A stretch of DNA of 15,434 bases from GCA-2719315 sp964448645 (lineage in GTDB: Bacteria > Bacteroidota > Bacteroidia > Flavobacteriales > Flavobacteriaceae), in the NCBI GenBank assembly GCA_964448645.1, contig CAYUZY010000042.1, positions 1-15,434 on the forward strand. Direction: 5' to 3'. Numbering within the stretch: the first letter of the stretch is position 1; the number at the start of each line of letters is the position of its first letter. Under the pieces are notes generated by a model that saw nothing but the letters and a program-made list of their open reading frames with translations, ran no database searches and was not told where the DNA came from. Below, in pieces: positions 7,301-14,838 of this stretch. Both the position numbers and the translations under genes were made by a program.

Positions 7301-8294
7301 TAAAATTTTGTAAAACAATTAATAATTTTGAGACGGTTCTTTTTAAATTATATTTTGAGAATCCACCAGCAGCATTAGTATGGCCCCCTCCATTAAAGAA
7401 TTTTTCTGCAAACAAATTTGCTGGAAAATTCCCTTTAGATCTAAATGACATTTTAATTATTTTTTCATCCTTATTTTCAATTAAAATTATTGATAGTTTT
7501 ATTCCTTTTACTGATAAACCATAATTTACAAAACCTTCACTGTCTCCTTTTTTAAAATAACATTTATCTAATTCTTTTTGATTCAGAGTCATATAAATAA
7601 CTGGTAACTTTTCAACTTTTCTAATATTGTTCAAGCAAATTGATAATAGATTAAGTTTGTTTAATGAAAATTCATTATATATTTTTTCATGAATTTCTGA
7701 TCCGTTTGCACCATGTTTAATTAATTTGGAAATTATTTCATGAGTTTTAAATGTAGTAGAAGGATATTTGAATGAACCAGTATCGGTCATTATTCCCGTA
7801 TATAAACATGTTGCAGTTTCTTCATTTATAAATGAAGGATTAAGGTTATACAAGATATTATAAACTATTTCACATGTTGAGCTTATTTTAGGATATGAAA
7901 ATTCTAAATCTGCAAATTTTTTAGGGTTTTCATGATGGTCAATCATAATCTTTTTTGATTTAGAATTTTCAATAATTTTATTTAAATCTCCAATTCTATT
8001 TAAATCATTAAAATCCATAACGAAAATTAAAGAACTATCTTTTATAATAGTTTTTGCTAATTTTTCTTCTTCAGAAAATTTAATAATAGATTTTTCTCCT
8101 GGGAGCCATTTTAAAAAACTTGGATAATTATTTGGTGAAATAATAGTAACATCATGTGAATTGTCATTTAAAAAATGCATAAAAGCCAAACAACTACCTA
8201 ATGCATCTCCATCAGGATTTTTATGAGGAATAATAGCAATTTTTTTGTGACTTGATAAAAAAATATCAAGTTTTTTGATTTTTGTTTTATTCAT
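7287..8294 (-). CDS. nrnA: DHH/DHHA1 phosphoesterase, NrnA-like oligoribonuclease / pAp phosphatase
   Basis: NrnA-type enzymes degrade 2-5 nucleotide RNAs and dephosphorylate 3'-phosphoadenosine 5'-phosphate in the cytoplasm, using Mn ions. In this 335-residue protein the DHH domain shows HKNPDGDALGS (24-34) with the metal-binding DGD, D94 in VMDFNDLNR, the name-giving DHH at 119-121, and TGIMTDTGSF (166-175). The C-terminal DHHA1 domain has the substrate-binding GGGHTNAAGG (302-311). Length and order are as expected for the family; RecJ is much longer and does not fit. The ATG at 8294 is the first gene of the left run, transcribed away from ndk across a 98-base gap. Its 3' end overlaps gldI. 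No defects were seen. The split between nanoRNase and pAp phosphatase activity cannot be decided from sequence. Confidence 0.92.
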   Translation of the reverse strand: MNKTKIKKLDIFLSSHKKIAIIPHKNPDGDALGSCLAFMHFLNDNSHDVTIISPNNYPSFLKWLPGEKSIIKFSEEEKLAKTIIKDSSLIFVMDFNDLNRIGDLNKIIENSKSKKIMIDHHENPKKFADLEFSYPKISSTCEIVYNILYNLNPSFINEETATCLYTGIMTDTGSFKYPSTTFKTHEIISKLIKHGANGSEIHEKIYNEFSLNKLNLLSICLNNIRKVEKLPVIYMTLNQKELDKCYFKKGDSEGFVNYGLSVKGIKLSIILIENKDEKIIKMSFRSKGNFPANLFAEKFFNGGGHTNAAGGFSKYNLKRTVSKLLIVLQNFNDEF

Positions 8295-8301
8295 AGATAA
8301 G

Positions 8302-8309
8302 CTAAGATA
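8302..8309 (-). promoter_or_regulatory. Weak candidate -7 box ahead of nrnA
   Basis: The coding strand reads TATCTTAG, one mismatch from TAnnTTTG, 7 bases before the nrnA ATG, with a TTTA 18 bases further upstream that could stand for the -33 element. The left gene run needs a promoter somewhere in this 98-base divergent gap, and this is the best match I found. Support is thin. Confidence 0.2.
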
Positions 8310-8370
8310 ATTCTTTACAATAAAGTATAAACTTTAGTAATAAAAAATATAATAAATAATTTTACATTTA

Positions 8371-8378
8371 TAAATTTG
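8371..8378 (+). promoter_or_regulatory. Candidate -7 promoter box for ndk
   Basis: TAAATTTG is an exact TAnnTTTG match placed 14 bases before the ndk ATG, which would give a leader of only a few bases. The stretch between it and the start codon is A-rich with no Shine-Dalgarno sequence, as is common in Bacteroidota. No clear -33 element is visible at the usual spacing. Confidence 0.4.
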
Positions 8379-8392
8379 TAAGAAAAATAAAA

Positions 8393-8809
8393 ATGAACAA
8401 TAGAACATTTACAATGATAAAGCCTGATGCTGTAGAAAAAGGTTTTATTACACCTATTTTAGATAAAATCAGTGTTTCAGGATTTAAAATAATAGGATTA
8501 AAATTAATTAAGTTTTCTAAGATTGAAGCTGAAAAATTTTATTCAATTCATTCATCAAAACCATTTTTTAATGATTTAGTTTCTTTCATTACAAGAGGTC
8601 CAGTTGTTGTTGCAGTTCTTGAAAAAAAAAATGCTGTAGAAGATTTTAGAAAATTAATTGGATCTACAGATCCATCTGAAGCTGAAGAAGGAACAATTAG
8701 AAAGCTATATGCAAATTCTAAAGCTGAAAATGGAATTCATGGTTCTGATAGTGATGAAAATGCAAAAATTGAAATAAATTTTCATTTTTCTGAAAATGAA
8801 TTATTTTAA
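8393..8809 (+). CDS. ndk: Nucleoside-diphosphate kinase
   Basis: Ndk moves the terminal phosphate from ATP to other nucleoside diphosphates through a phosphohistidine, balancing (d)NTP pools in the cytoplasm. The 138-residue product is of family length. It starts FTMIKPDAVEKG (K10-P11-D12), contains FITRGPVVVAVLE and GSTDPSEAEEGTIR, and carries the active-site His116 in NGIHGSDSDENA. A run of ten A in the coding strand (8622-8631) is read in frame as Glu-Lys-Lys-Asn. It is the only rightward gene in the window. It is divergent from nrnA and convergent with the sensor gene, with stop codons 9 bases apart. Confidence 0.98.
   Translation: MNNRTFTMIKPDAVEKGFITPILDKISVSGFKIIGLKLIKFSKIEAEKFYSIHSSKPFFNDLVSFITRGPVVVAVLEKKNAVEDFRKLIGSTDPSEAEEGTIRKLYANSKAENGIHGSDSDENAKIEINFHFSENELF
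8778..8797. terminator. Possible weak bidirectional terminator hairpin between convergent genes
   Basis: ATTTTCA and TGAAAAT form a 7-bp stem with a 6-base loop near the ndk 3' end. On the plus strand it is followed, after 15 bases, by an eight-T run (8813-8820); on the minus strand a T-rich stretch follows. The stem is AT-rich and lies inside ndk, so it would be weak. The convergent arrangement is the main argument for it. Confidence 0.25.
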
Positions 8810-8818
8810 TTGTTTTTT

Positions 8819-9274
8819 TTAATCAGAAGAATTTCTTTTTAGTATTCTATTTCTCCAAAATTTTTCTTCAAGATTTAAAATATTTAGTACAACAGAATGA
8901 GATAACTTTTTTAAAAGTTCATTTTTTCTTTCAATCCAGACTTTATTTTGCCTTTCTTCCCAGTTAGTCCATTTATCTAGAATTTCTTTTGCTTGAATTT
9001 CATCATAGGAATTAAAATCTTTTTGATCTCTATTTTTCATATATTCATTTCTAGATTCCCATATGTCCTTGTAAAGTATATTTTCATATTTTCCAAAAAC
9101 TTCCCAGAAGTAAATTTCATCTTGATTAGAAAAAGGTATTTTTTCAGAAATAAATGTCATCTTCATGGCTTTCATTCTTTCAAAACTTGGTCTTCTATTT
9201 TCTTGAGAAAATAAATGATAAGAATTAAATAAAATTGTATTAAAGAGAATAAAATTAATAATCAACTTCTTCAT
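8819..9274 (-). CDS. Secreted sensor-like protein of an ECF sigma cassette
   Basis: This 151-residue protein starts with a signal peptide (Lys-Lys then hydrophobic 4-18, probable cleavage after LFSQ near residue 24). The rest is helical and rich in charged and aromatic residues, with repeated W-E/R patterns (FWEVFGKYE, IWESRNEY, KWTNWEERQNKVW, EEKFWRNRIL). It matches in size, order and composition the short periplasmic proteins annotated in Flavobacteria as 'sensor of ECF-type sigma factor', and generally resembles Spy/CpxP-like helical periplasmic proteins. It is last in the right-hand run; its ATG lies inside the end of the anti-sigma gene (20-base overlap). What it senses is unknown. Assignment rests mostly on context. 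Confidence 0.6.
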   Translation of the reverse strand: MKKLIINFILFNTILFNSYHLFSQENRRPSFERMKAMKMTFISEKIPFSNQDEIYFWEVFGKYENILYKDIWESRNEYMKNRDQKDFNSYDEIQAKEILDKWTNWEERQNKVWIERKNELLKKLSHSVVLNILNLEEKFWRNRILKRNSSD

Positions 9275-9740
9275 AATAATAAATATTGAATGAATTGTTA
9301 TAATATATTTGATTAGGATCTATTTGATTTGCTTTTAAATTATTGAAATTAGGATTATATACTTCATAATTTAAGTCTTCTATAGATCTCGAAATTTCAA
9401 AAGCTTTTAAAGAGTTTATTCTAAGTTCACTTTCTATATCAGTATAAAAATTATCAATCTTAATTGTTTCTTTTTGTTTATTTTGATTGAAAACCATAAA
9501 AAATAAAATTATTAAAATAACCGAAAAACTGGAACCAATAAATAAAAGATTTTTTTTAAAACGTAATGATTTAATTTCGCTTAAATAATCAATTTTAAAA
9601 TTGTTGAAATAGTTGTAAGGAACAAAAAAATTATTTTGAATATTAACTCCTTCTTTAACATCATTTAAAATTTTTTCTTCTAAAGTTTTAAAATAACCTA
9701 AAGGAACTTTAAATCCGATATTTTTTTTTGGATTATTCAT
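9255..9740 (-). CDS. Single-pass membrane protein, likely anti-sigma factor
   Basis: The 161-residue product has a cytosolic N-terminus (1-62), one transmembrane helix (about 64-84) and an outer domain of about 75 residues, the usual plan of an ECF anti-sigma factor. The N-terminal part carries two copies of a short motif: FKVPLGYFKTLEEKI (10-24) and FFVPYNYFNNFKI (38-50), i.e. FxVPxxYFxxx. Similar FxVPxGYF motifs occur at the N-terminus of Bacteroidota proteins encoded after ECF sigma genes. I see no zinc-binding HxxxCxxC, so it is not a classical ZAS-type anti-sigma. The ATG overlaps the sigma stop by 8 bases and its end overlaps the sensor gene by 20, pointing to coupled expression and a fixed stoichiometry. 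The anti-sigma role is inferred from topology and position. Confidence 0.65.
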   Translation of the reverse strand: MNNPKKNIGFKVPLGYFKTLEEKILNDVKEGVNIQNNFFVPYNYFNNFKIDYLSEIKSLRFKKNLLFIGSSFSVILIILFFMVFNQNKQKETIKIDNFYTDIESELRINSLKAFEISRSIEDLNYEVYNPNFNNLKANQIDPNQIYYNNSFNIYYYEEVDY

Positions 9741-10281
9741 AAAGTTGATTTTTTATTTTTTGCACAGCATGATGATAGGATGCTTTAAGAGAGCCAACAC
9801 TTGTATTTAAAATTTCAGAAATATCCTCATATTTCATTTTATCAAAGTATTTCATATTAAAAACTAATCTTTGTTTTTCAGGTAGTTTAGATATTTCTTT
9901 TTGTAATTTAATAGAAATCTGATCTCCATCAAAATATGAATCTGCAAAAAGGCCGGAAGTTTTAGCTTCAATCCAATCAGTTTTATTAATTCCAATTTTT
10001 TTGGCTTTACTATTAATAAAATTAATTGATTCATTAGTAGCAATTCTATATATCCAAGTAAATATTTTACTTTTTTCACTGAAAGTGTTTATTTTAAGAT
10101 ACACTTTCAAAAATGTATTTTGAATTACATCATTTGCATCATCATGATCGATTACAATTTTTCTTATATGCCAATATAATCTTTGTTTATATTCATTGAC
10201 TAAAATCTTGAAAGCATTTTCTTTTTCTTTAGAATTTCCATTTTTTAGTTGATTTACAATATTTGAAATTTCTATTTTCAA
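9733..10281 (-). CDS. ECF-type RNA polymerase sigma factor, TTG start
   Basis: This is a 182-residue extracytoplasmic-function sigma factor that would redirect RNA polymerase to a small stress regulon. Region 2 (about 26-93) includes YKQRLYWHIRKIV, the DANDVIQNTFLKVY core-binding helix and FTWIYRIATNESINF. Region 4 (about 126-178) shows LPEKQRLVFNMKYFDKM, YEDISEIL and SVGSLKASYHHAVQKIK, the -35-reading helix-turn-helix. There is no C-terminal extension. The start is TTG at 10281. The in-frame TAA at 10308 closes the frame upstream, and the first in-frame ATG comes only at residue 143, so a non-ATG start is forced. It follows the ABC transporter after 51 bases without an obvious promoter, and is followed by overlapping anti-sigma and sensor genes. 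Confidence 0.92.
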   Translation of the reverse strand: MKIEISNIVNQLKNGNSKEKENAFKILVNEYKQRLYWHIRKIVIDHDDANDVIQNTFLKVYLKINTFSEKSKIFTWIYRIATNESINFINSKAKKIGINKTDWIEAKTSGLFADSYFDGDQISIKLQKEISKLPEKQRLVFNMKYFDKMKYEDISEILNTSVGSLKASYHHAVQKIKNQLYE

Positions 10282-10332
10282 TTTTAGGTTTTCTTTTTTG
10301 ACAATTTAAATTACTAAAAGTTTAATATATAA

Positions 10333-12159
10333 TTACTTAAAGCTTTGAAGGCTAACCAAATTTTTATATATTTTACTAGATTTCATTAAATATTTATGTG
10401 ATCCAATTTCTATAATTTCTCCATTTTCAATAACCATAATTTTATCTGCTTTTTGAATAGTGGATAATCTATGTGCAATTACTAAAGACGTCCTACCAAT
10501 CATTAGTTTTTCAAGAGCCCCTTGAACAAGACTTTCAGATACTGTGTCAAGCGAGGATGTTGCTTCATCTAGAATAAGTATTTCAGGATTTTTTAAGATC
10601 GCTCTTGCAATTGATAACCTTTGTTTTTGACCTCCTGAAAGTTTATTACCGGAATTTCCAATTATGGTTGAATATTTGTTTTCAAGTTTTTCAATAAATT
10701 CATCTGCATTGGCTGATTTTACAACATTATAAATTTCTTTTTTATCTGCTTTTGGATTACCTAGTAATAAATTGTTTAAAATAGTATCATTAAATAAAAT
10801 TGATTCTTGAGTAACTATTCCAATTAATTTATATAAAGAAGATTTTTTTATGTTTTTTATAGAGACATCATCAATTTTAATTTCACCAGAATCTATGTCA
10901 TAAAATCTATTTAACAAGTTTGCAACAGTTGTTTTGCCTCCTCCAGATGGCCCAACTAAGGCAACGGTTTCACCTTTTTTTATATTAAAGGATATATTAT
11001 TTAATGTTATTTTGTCTTCATAAGAAAAACTGACATTTTTAAATGAAATGGATTTTTTAAAAGTCTTTAATTCAACTGGATTAATTGATTCTTTTATATT
11101 GTTTTTTGCATTAAGAATTTCTAATATTCTTTCAGCTGCAGCATTTCCCTTTTGTATACTGTAACCTGCTTTACTAATGTCTTTAGCAGGAGTTAAAATG
11201 TTATAAGCTAGACCCATATAAACTATAAATGCAGCTCCAGAAAGACTACCATCTATAAGGACCATTTTTCCGCCAAACCATAAAAGCACTCCAATTGTAC
11301 AAACACCTAAAAACTCACTGATAGGAGAAGATAAATTCACTTTATGTAAAAGTTTGTTTGAAAAAACATAAAATCTTAATGTTGCATTTTGAAATAAAGA
11401 TTTAAAGTGTTTTCCAGCATTAAAAGTTTTTATTATTTTTTGACCACTTAAAGTTTCGTCCAATAATGATAAGAAAGATCCTTGTTCTTTTTGAACTAAA
11501 CTGGATTGTTTTTTTAATTGTTTACCAATAATAGAAATTATAATTCCAGATATAGGGATAAAAATTATTACAATTATAGTTAACTCAAAACTAAAAATAA
11601 ACATTGCGATTATTGAGAAGATTATAGTTAAAGGTGCTTTAATTATTAGTTCTAAGATTGACAAGTAAGATATTTGAATTTCATTAACATCACTTGTCAT
11701 TCTTGACATCACGTCTCCTTTTTTCTTTTCATTGAAATAAGCAATAGGTAAGCTAATTATTTTATCATACAAAGTGTTTCTTAAGTCTCTTAATATTCCA
11801 TTTCTAAGAAAAGTAATAAAATATAACGCTAAATAATTTGATAAATTTTTTAGAAAAAATAACAATAAAACAATACCAATAACAAATATCAAAGTTGTTT
11901 GAATATTTATTTCAAGTTGTTTAGTAACATAAAAGTTTAAATAGTCTTTTATATAATCATCCAAATTAAAAATCCCTTTATAAATTGGCTTTAGAAATTG
12001 TTTCTCAGTTGTTTTAAATAAAACATTCAGCATTGGCATCAATGAAACAAAGGCCATAGCGCTAAAAAATGCATATAAAATATTAAAAAAAATATTTAGA
12101 AAAGCATATACTTTATAAGGAATTCCATAGTTTAAAATTTTCTTAAATGAAATCATCAT
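10333..12159 (-). CDS. MsbA-like ABC exporter (fused membrane and ATPase domains)
   Basis: This 608-residue half-transporter would act as a homodimer in the inner membrane, exporting a lipid, lipid-linked glycan or drug at the cost of ATP. The transmembrane domain (about 1-330) has roughly six helices, including about 14-42, 88-117, 170-190, 192-212, 280-300 and 307-324. It carries the coupling-helix-like segment SLPIAYFNEKKKGDVMSRMTSD. The ATPase domain (about 370-608) shows Walker A GPSGGGKTT (403-411), Q-loop Gln451, signature LSGGQ (507-511), Walker B ILILDEATS (527-535) and the switch His563. All key residues are present. The ATG at 12159 overlaps the phosphomutase stop by 4 bases (ATGA), so the two are coupled. 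Lying next to a phosphomutase and a GT2 glycosyltransferase, a role in envelope lipid or glycan export is likely but unproven. Confidence 0.92.
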   Translation of the reverse strand: MMISFKKILNYGIPYKVYAFLNIFFNILYAFFSAMAFVSLMPMLNVLFKTTEKQFLKPIYKGIFNLDDYIKDYLNFYVTKQLEINIQTTLIFVIGIVLLLFFLKNLSNYLALYFITFLRNGILRDLRNTLYDKIISLPIAYFNEKKKGDVMSRMTSDVNEIQISYLSILELIIKAPLTIIFSIIAMFIFSFELTIIVIIFIPISGIIISIIGKQLKKQSSLVQKEQGSFLSLLDETLSGQKIIKTFNAGKHFKSLFQNATLRFYVFSNKLLHKVNLSSPISEFLGVCTIGVLLWFGGKMVLIDGSLSGAAFIVYMGLAYNILTPAKDISKAGYSIQKGNAAAERILEILNAKNNIKESINPVELKTFKKSISFKNVSFSYEDKITLNNISFNIKKGETVALVGPSGGGKTTVANLLNRFYDIDSGEIKIDDVSIKNIKKSSLYKLIGIVTQESILFNDTILNNLLLGNPKADKKEIYNVVKSANADEFIEKLENKYSTIIGNSGNKLSGGQKQRLSIARAILKNPEILILDEATSSLDTVSESLVQGALEKLMIGRTSLVIAHRLSTIQKADKIMVIENGEIIEIGSHKYLMKSSKIYKNLVSLQSFK

Positions 12160-13853
12160 GGATTAATAAATTCTTTTTTTATAATCTCAATTTTTTTCTC
12201 AAGAACCTTTTTTTGTTTAAACCATGATTTATTTGAATCAAAGTTGTTATTTACACTTATATAATATTTGATTTTTGGTTCCGTTCCACTTGGTCTAATA
12301 GCAATCATTGAATTATCAATTAGTCTAAATATAATAACATTAGACTTAGGTAATTTAATTTTTTCATTATTACCTGAAATTAAGTTGTGTTTGATCGATT
12401 TTTTATAGTCTTCAAAAAATTCAACATCAATTCCAGCTATTTTATTTGGAGGATTATTTCTGTGTTTTTTTATTGTATTTGAAATAATTTTTGATCCTTT
12501 TTCACCTTCTTTTTTAAAAGAAATTAATTTTTCTAAAAAGAATCCATATTTTTTGTAACAATCAATTAAAAGATCAAAAAATATTTTATTATTATTTTTT
12601 GATATAAATCCAATTTCACATGCTAACAAAGCACTTAAAACAGCATCTTTATCTCTTATCTTATCTCCAATTAAAAAACCTAAACTTTCTTCTCCTCCAG
12701 CTATAAAATTCTTATTAGGGTTGTCATTAATTAATTTGCCTATCCATTTAAATCCAGTTAAGGTTTCTTTATGTTCAATTTTAAAATGATTAGCAATTAA
12801 TTTAATAATTGGAGAAGAAACAATTGTACTAGCAATAAATTCATTTCCATTGGAAATTTTTTTTTGAATATAATTATTTAATAAAAAATCAATCATTATC
12901 ATCATCATTTGATTTCCATTTAAAATTTCCCATTTATTTTGATATGATAAAATGGCAATTCCTAATCTATCCGAATCGGGATCAGTAGCAATTACAATAT
13001 CAGCTTTAATTTTTTCAGCCTTATTAATGGCCATTAATAAAGCTTCTTTATCTTCAGGATTGGGGGAATTTACAGTTGGAAAATTGCCATCAGGTTTAGA
13101 TTGTTCTTCAACAATATTAACATCATTGTATCCAGCTAATTTTAAAACATGAGGTATAGATTTTATTGATGTACCATGTAAAGGAGTAAAAACTATTTTA
13201 TAGTTTTTATGGTTTTTATTGCTGAACTTTCCTAGAGATAAAACTGTTTTAAAATATTCGTTATCTATTTCATAATCAATATATGATATTTTGATAGAAT
13301 TACACTTAAAAAGGATATCATTATAATTAATTTTATTTATTTCTTTAATGATTTTATCCTCTTCTGGAATTGTTAATTGACCCCCATCATTTCCATAAAC
13401 TTTATAACCATTATATTTTGGAGGATTATGTGAAGCTGTTATAACAATTCCACATTGTGCTTTAAAATAGCGAACTGCAAAAGATAATTCTGGCGTAGGT
13501 CTTAATTCATTGAATAATAAACAATGAATATTATTAGCTGAAAAAATATTTGCTACTTTTTTTGCAAGTTTTTTACTGTTTTTTCTACTATCATAAGCTA
13601 CGATAGTTTTTATCTCAGTGCCATTATATTTTTTATTCAAATAATTTGATAATCCTTGAGTGTTTTTTCCAATAGTATATTTGTTTATTCTATTTGGACC
13701 AACTCCCATAATTCCTCTCATTCCTCCAGTTCCAAATTCTAAATTTTTATTAAATGCATCATTTAGTTCAATAGGATCTTTACTTAGTTCTTTCACTTTG
13801 AACTGAGTCTTTTCATCAAAAGGTTTTTTTAACCAAGAATGAAAATTTAACAT
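12156..13853 (-). CDS. Phosphoglucomutase/phosphomannomutase family phosphohexomutase
   Basis: Alpha-D-phosphohexomutases interconvert hexose 1- and 6-phosphates through a phosphoserine, feeding nucleotide-sugar synthesis. The 565-residue protein starts with FGTGGMRGIMGVGPNRIN (40-57). The four family motifs are all present: phosphoserine loop TASHNPPKYNGYK with Ser141, metal loop DPDSDR (291-296), sugar loop GGEES (386-390) and phosphate loop RPSGTEP (520-526). The length and the FGTGGMRG start fit the PGM2/PgcA-like branch rather than the shorter bacterial PMM/GlmM (about 450). The ATG at 13853 follows the glycosyltransferase stop by 5 bases. Its end overlaps the ABC exporter. Substrate preference between glucose and mannose phosphates cannot be settled by reading. 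Confidence 0.94.
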   Translation of the reverse strand: MLNFHSWLKKPFDEKTQFKVKELSKDPIELNDAFNKNLEFGTGGMRGIMGVGPNRINKYTIGKNTQGLSNYLNKKYNGTEIKTIVAYDSRKNSKKLAKKVANIFSANNIHCLLFNELRPTPELSFAVRYFKAQCGIVITASHNPPKYNGYKVYGNDGGQLTIPEEDKIIKEINKINYNDILFKCNSIKISYIDYEIDNEYFKTVLSLGKFSNKNHKNYKIVFTPLHGTSIKSIPHVLKLAGYNDVNIVEEQSKPDGNFPTVNSPNPEDKEALLMAINKAEKIKADIVIATDPDSDRLGIAILSYQNKWEILNGNQMMMIMIDFLLNNYIQKKISNGNEFIASTIVSSPIIKLIANHFKIEHKETLTGFKWIGKLINDNPNKNFIAGGEESLGFLIGDKIRDKDAVLSALLACEIGFISKNNNKIFFDLLIDCYKKYGFFLEKLISFKKEGEKGSKIISNTIKKHRNNPPNKIAGIDVEFFEDYKKSIKHNLISGNNEKIKLPKSNVIIFRLIDNSMIAIRPSGTEPKIKYYISVNNNFDSNKSWFKQKKVLEKKIEIIKKEFINP

Positions 13854-13858
13854 AACAA

Positions 13859-14812
13859 TTAAATTGTTTCAGATATAGTGTAGTTTTTTGTTCTTTTTTG
13901 AATTTTTAAAATAATTTCTCCCAAAAATCCAGCAATAAAAAACTGACTTCCTAATAGCATTAAAGTTAAAGCAATAAAAAATTGAGGTCTATCAGTAATT
14001 AATCTGCCAGATGTATCCAAATAAAGCTTGTCAAATCCGGTATAAACTGTAAAACCTAATCCTAAAATTAACATGATTGTTCCCCAGACTCCAAAAAAAT
14101 GCATTGGTCTTTTTCCAAATTTTTGAAAAAACCATATTGTAATTAAGTCTAAAAATCCTTTATAAAACCTGTCATTTCCAAATTTTGTTTTTCCATGTTT
14201 TCTTGCTTGATGTTTGACTATTTTTTCACTAATTTTCGTATAGCCTTTTTGAGCAGCAAGAACAGGAATATATCTGTGCATATCTCCATATACATAAATG
14301 TTTTTTATAACGTTTTTTCGGTATCCTTTTATACCGCAATTAAAATCATGAATTTTAATACCTGAAACTTTTCTTGCAGCCCAATTAAATAATTTTGAGG
14401 GGATATTTTTAAAAAGAATAGAATCAAATCTTTTCTTTTTCCATCCAGAAATTAAATCAAGCTTATCTTTTAATAATATTTCATGCATTAGCGGTATTTC
14501 ATAAGGTGAATCTTGCAAATCTGCATCAAGAGTAAATATAAAATTACCCTTAGCTTTTTCAAAACCAGCATGTAAAGCTTGAGATTTACCAAAATTTTTT
14601 GACAAGGAAATGCCCGTTATATTTTTTGATTTCTTGGCTATTTCTTTAATAGAGAACCAAGAATTATCTGTACTTCCGTCATCAATAAAAATAATTTCAT
14701 AATTAAAATTATTTTTTTTTAGTGCATTTTGAATTGTTTCAGTTAATTCTATTAATGATTCACTTTCATTAAATAAAGGAATAACAACAGAAATTTCAGG
14801 ATTATTTTGCAT
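13859..14812 (-). CDS. GT2 glycosyltransferase, polyprenyl-phosphate type (DPM/GtrB/ArnC-like)
   Basis: This 317-residue membrane-bound family-2 glycosyltransferase probably loads a sugar from a nucleotide donor onto a polyprenyl phosphate on the cytosolic face. The catalytic domain (about 1-225) shows SVVIPLFNESESL (8-20), IFIDDGSTDNSW (41-52), the DxD-type metal site LDADLQDSP (95-103), GIKGYR (160-165) and the QARKHGKTKFG segment (202-212) common to this subgroup. Two C-terminal transmembrane helices follow (about 238-258 and 277-302), the usual arrangement in GtrB-like enzymes. The ATG at 14812 is 26 bases after the DUF4199 stop. The phosphomutase gene begins 5 bases after its own stop, which fits supply of an activated sugar. 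The actual donor sugar is not predictable here. Confidence 0.92.
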   Translation of the reverse strand: MQNNPEISVVIPLFNESESLIELTETIQNALKKNNFNYEIIFIDDGSTDNSWFSIKEIAKKSKNITGISLSKNFGKSQALHAGFEKAKGNFIFTLDADLQDSPYEIPLMHEILLKDKLDLISGWKKKRFDSILFKNIPSKLFNWAARKVSGIKIHDFNCGIKGYRKNVIKNIYVYGDMHRYIPVLAAQKGYTKISEKIVKHQARKHGKTKFGNDRFYKGFLDLITIWFFQKFGKRPMHFFGVWGTIMLILGLGFTVYTGFDKLYLDTSGRLITDRPQFFIALTLMLLGSQFFIAGFLGEIILKIQKRTKNYTISETI

Positions 14813-14818
14813 TTAAAT

Positions 14819-14826
14819 CAAAATTA
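14819..14826 (-). promoter_or_regulatory. Possible internal -7 box ahead of the glycosyltransferase gene
   Basis: The coding strand reads TAATTTTG, an exact TAnnTTTG match, 6 bases before the glycosyltransferase ATG. A start from it would be nearly leaderless. No -33 element is seen at normal spacing, so this may be fortuitous. Confidence 0.22.
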
Positions 14827-14838
14827 CAAACTTTTGAT

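Noticed and set aside
7318..7318. TTG start for gldI
   Set aside because: The ATG-ATG at 7300/7297 gives a normal lipoprotein signal; the extra six residues only lengthen it.
8993..9214. Plus-strand open frame of 73 codons opposite the sensor gene
   Set aside because: Antisense to the sensor gene, which has a signal peptide and conserved context; the peptide looks like reverse-strand noise.
9864..10079. Minus-strand 71-codon frame inside the sigma gene
   Set aside because: It is a shifted reading of the sigma factor; the sigma frame carries regions 2 and 4 and is plainly the coding one.
12952..13152. Plus-strand 66-codon frame opposite the phosphomutase gene
   Set aside because: Antisense to the metal-loop region of the phosphomutase, with no independent evidence.
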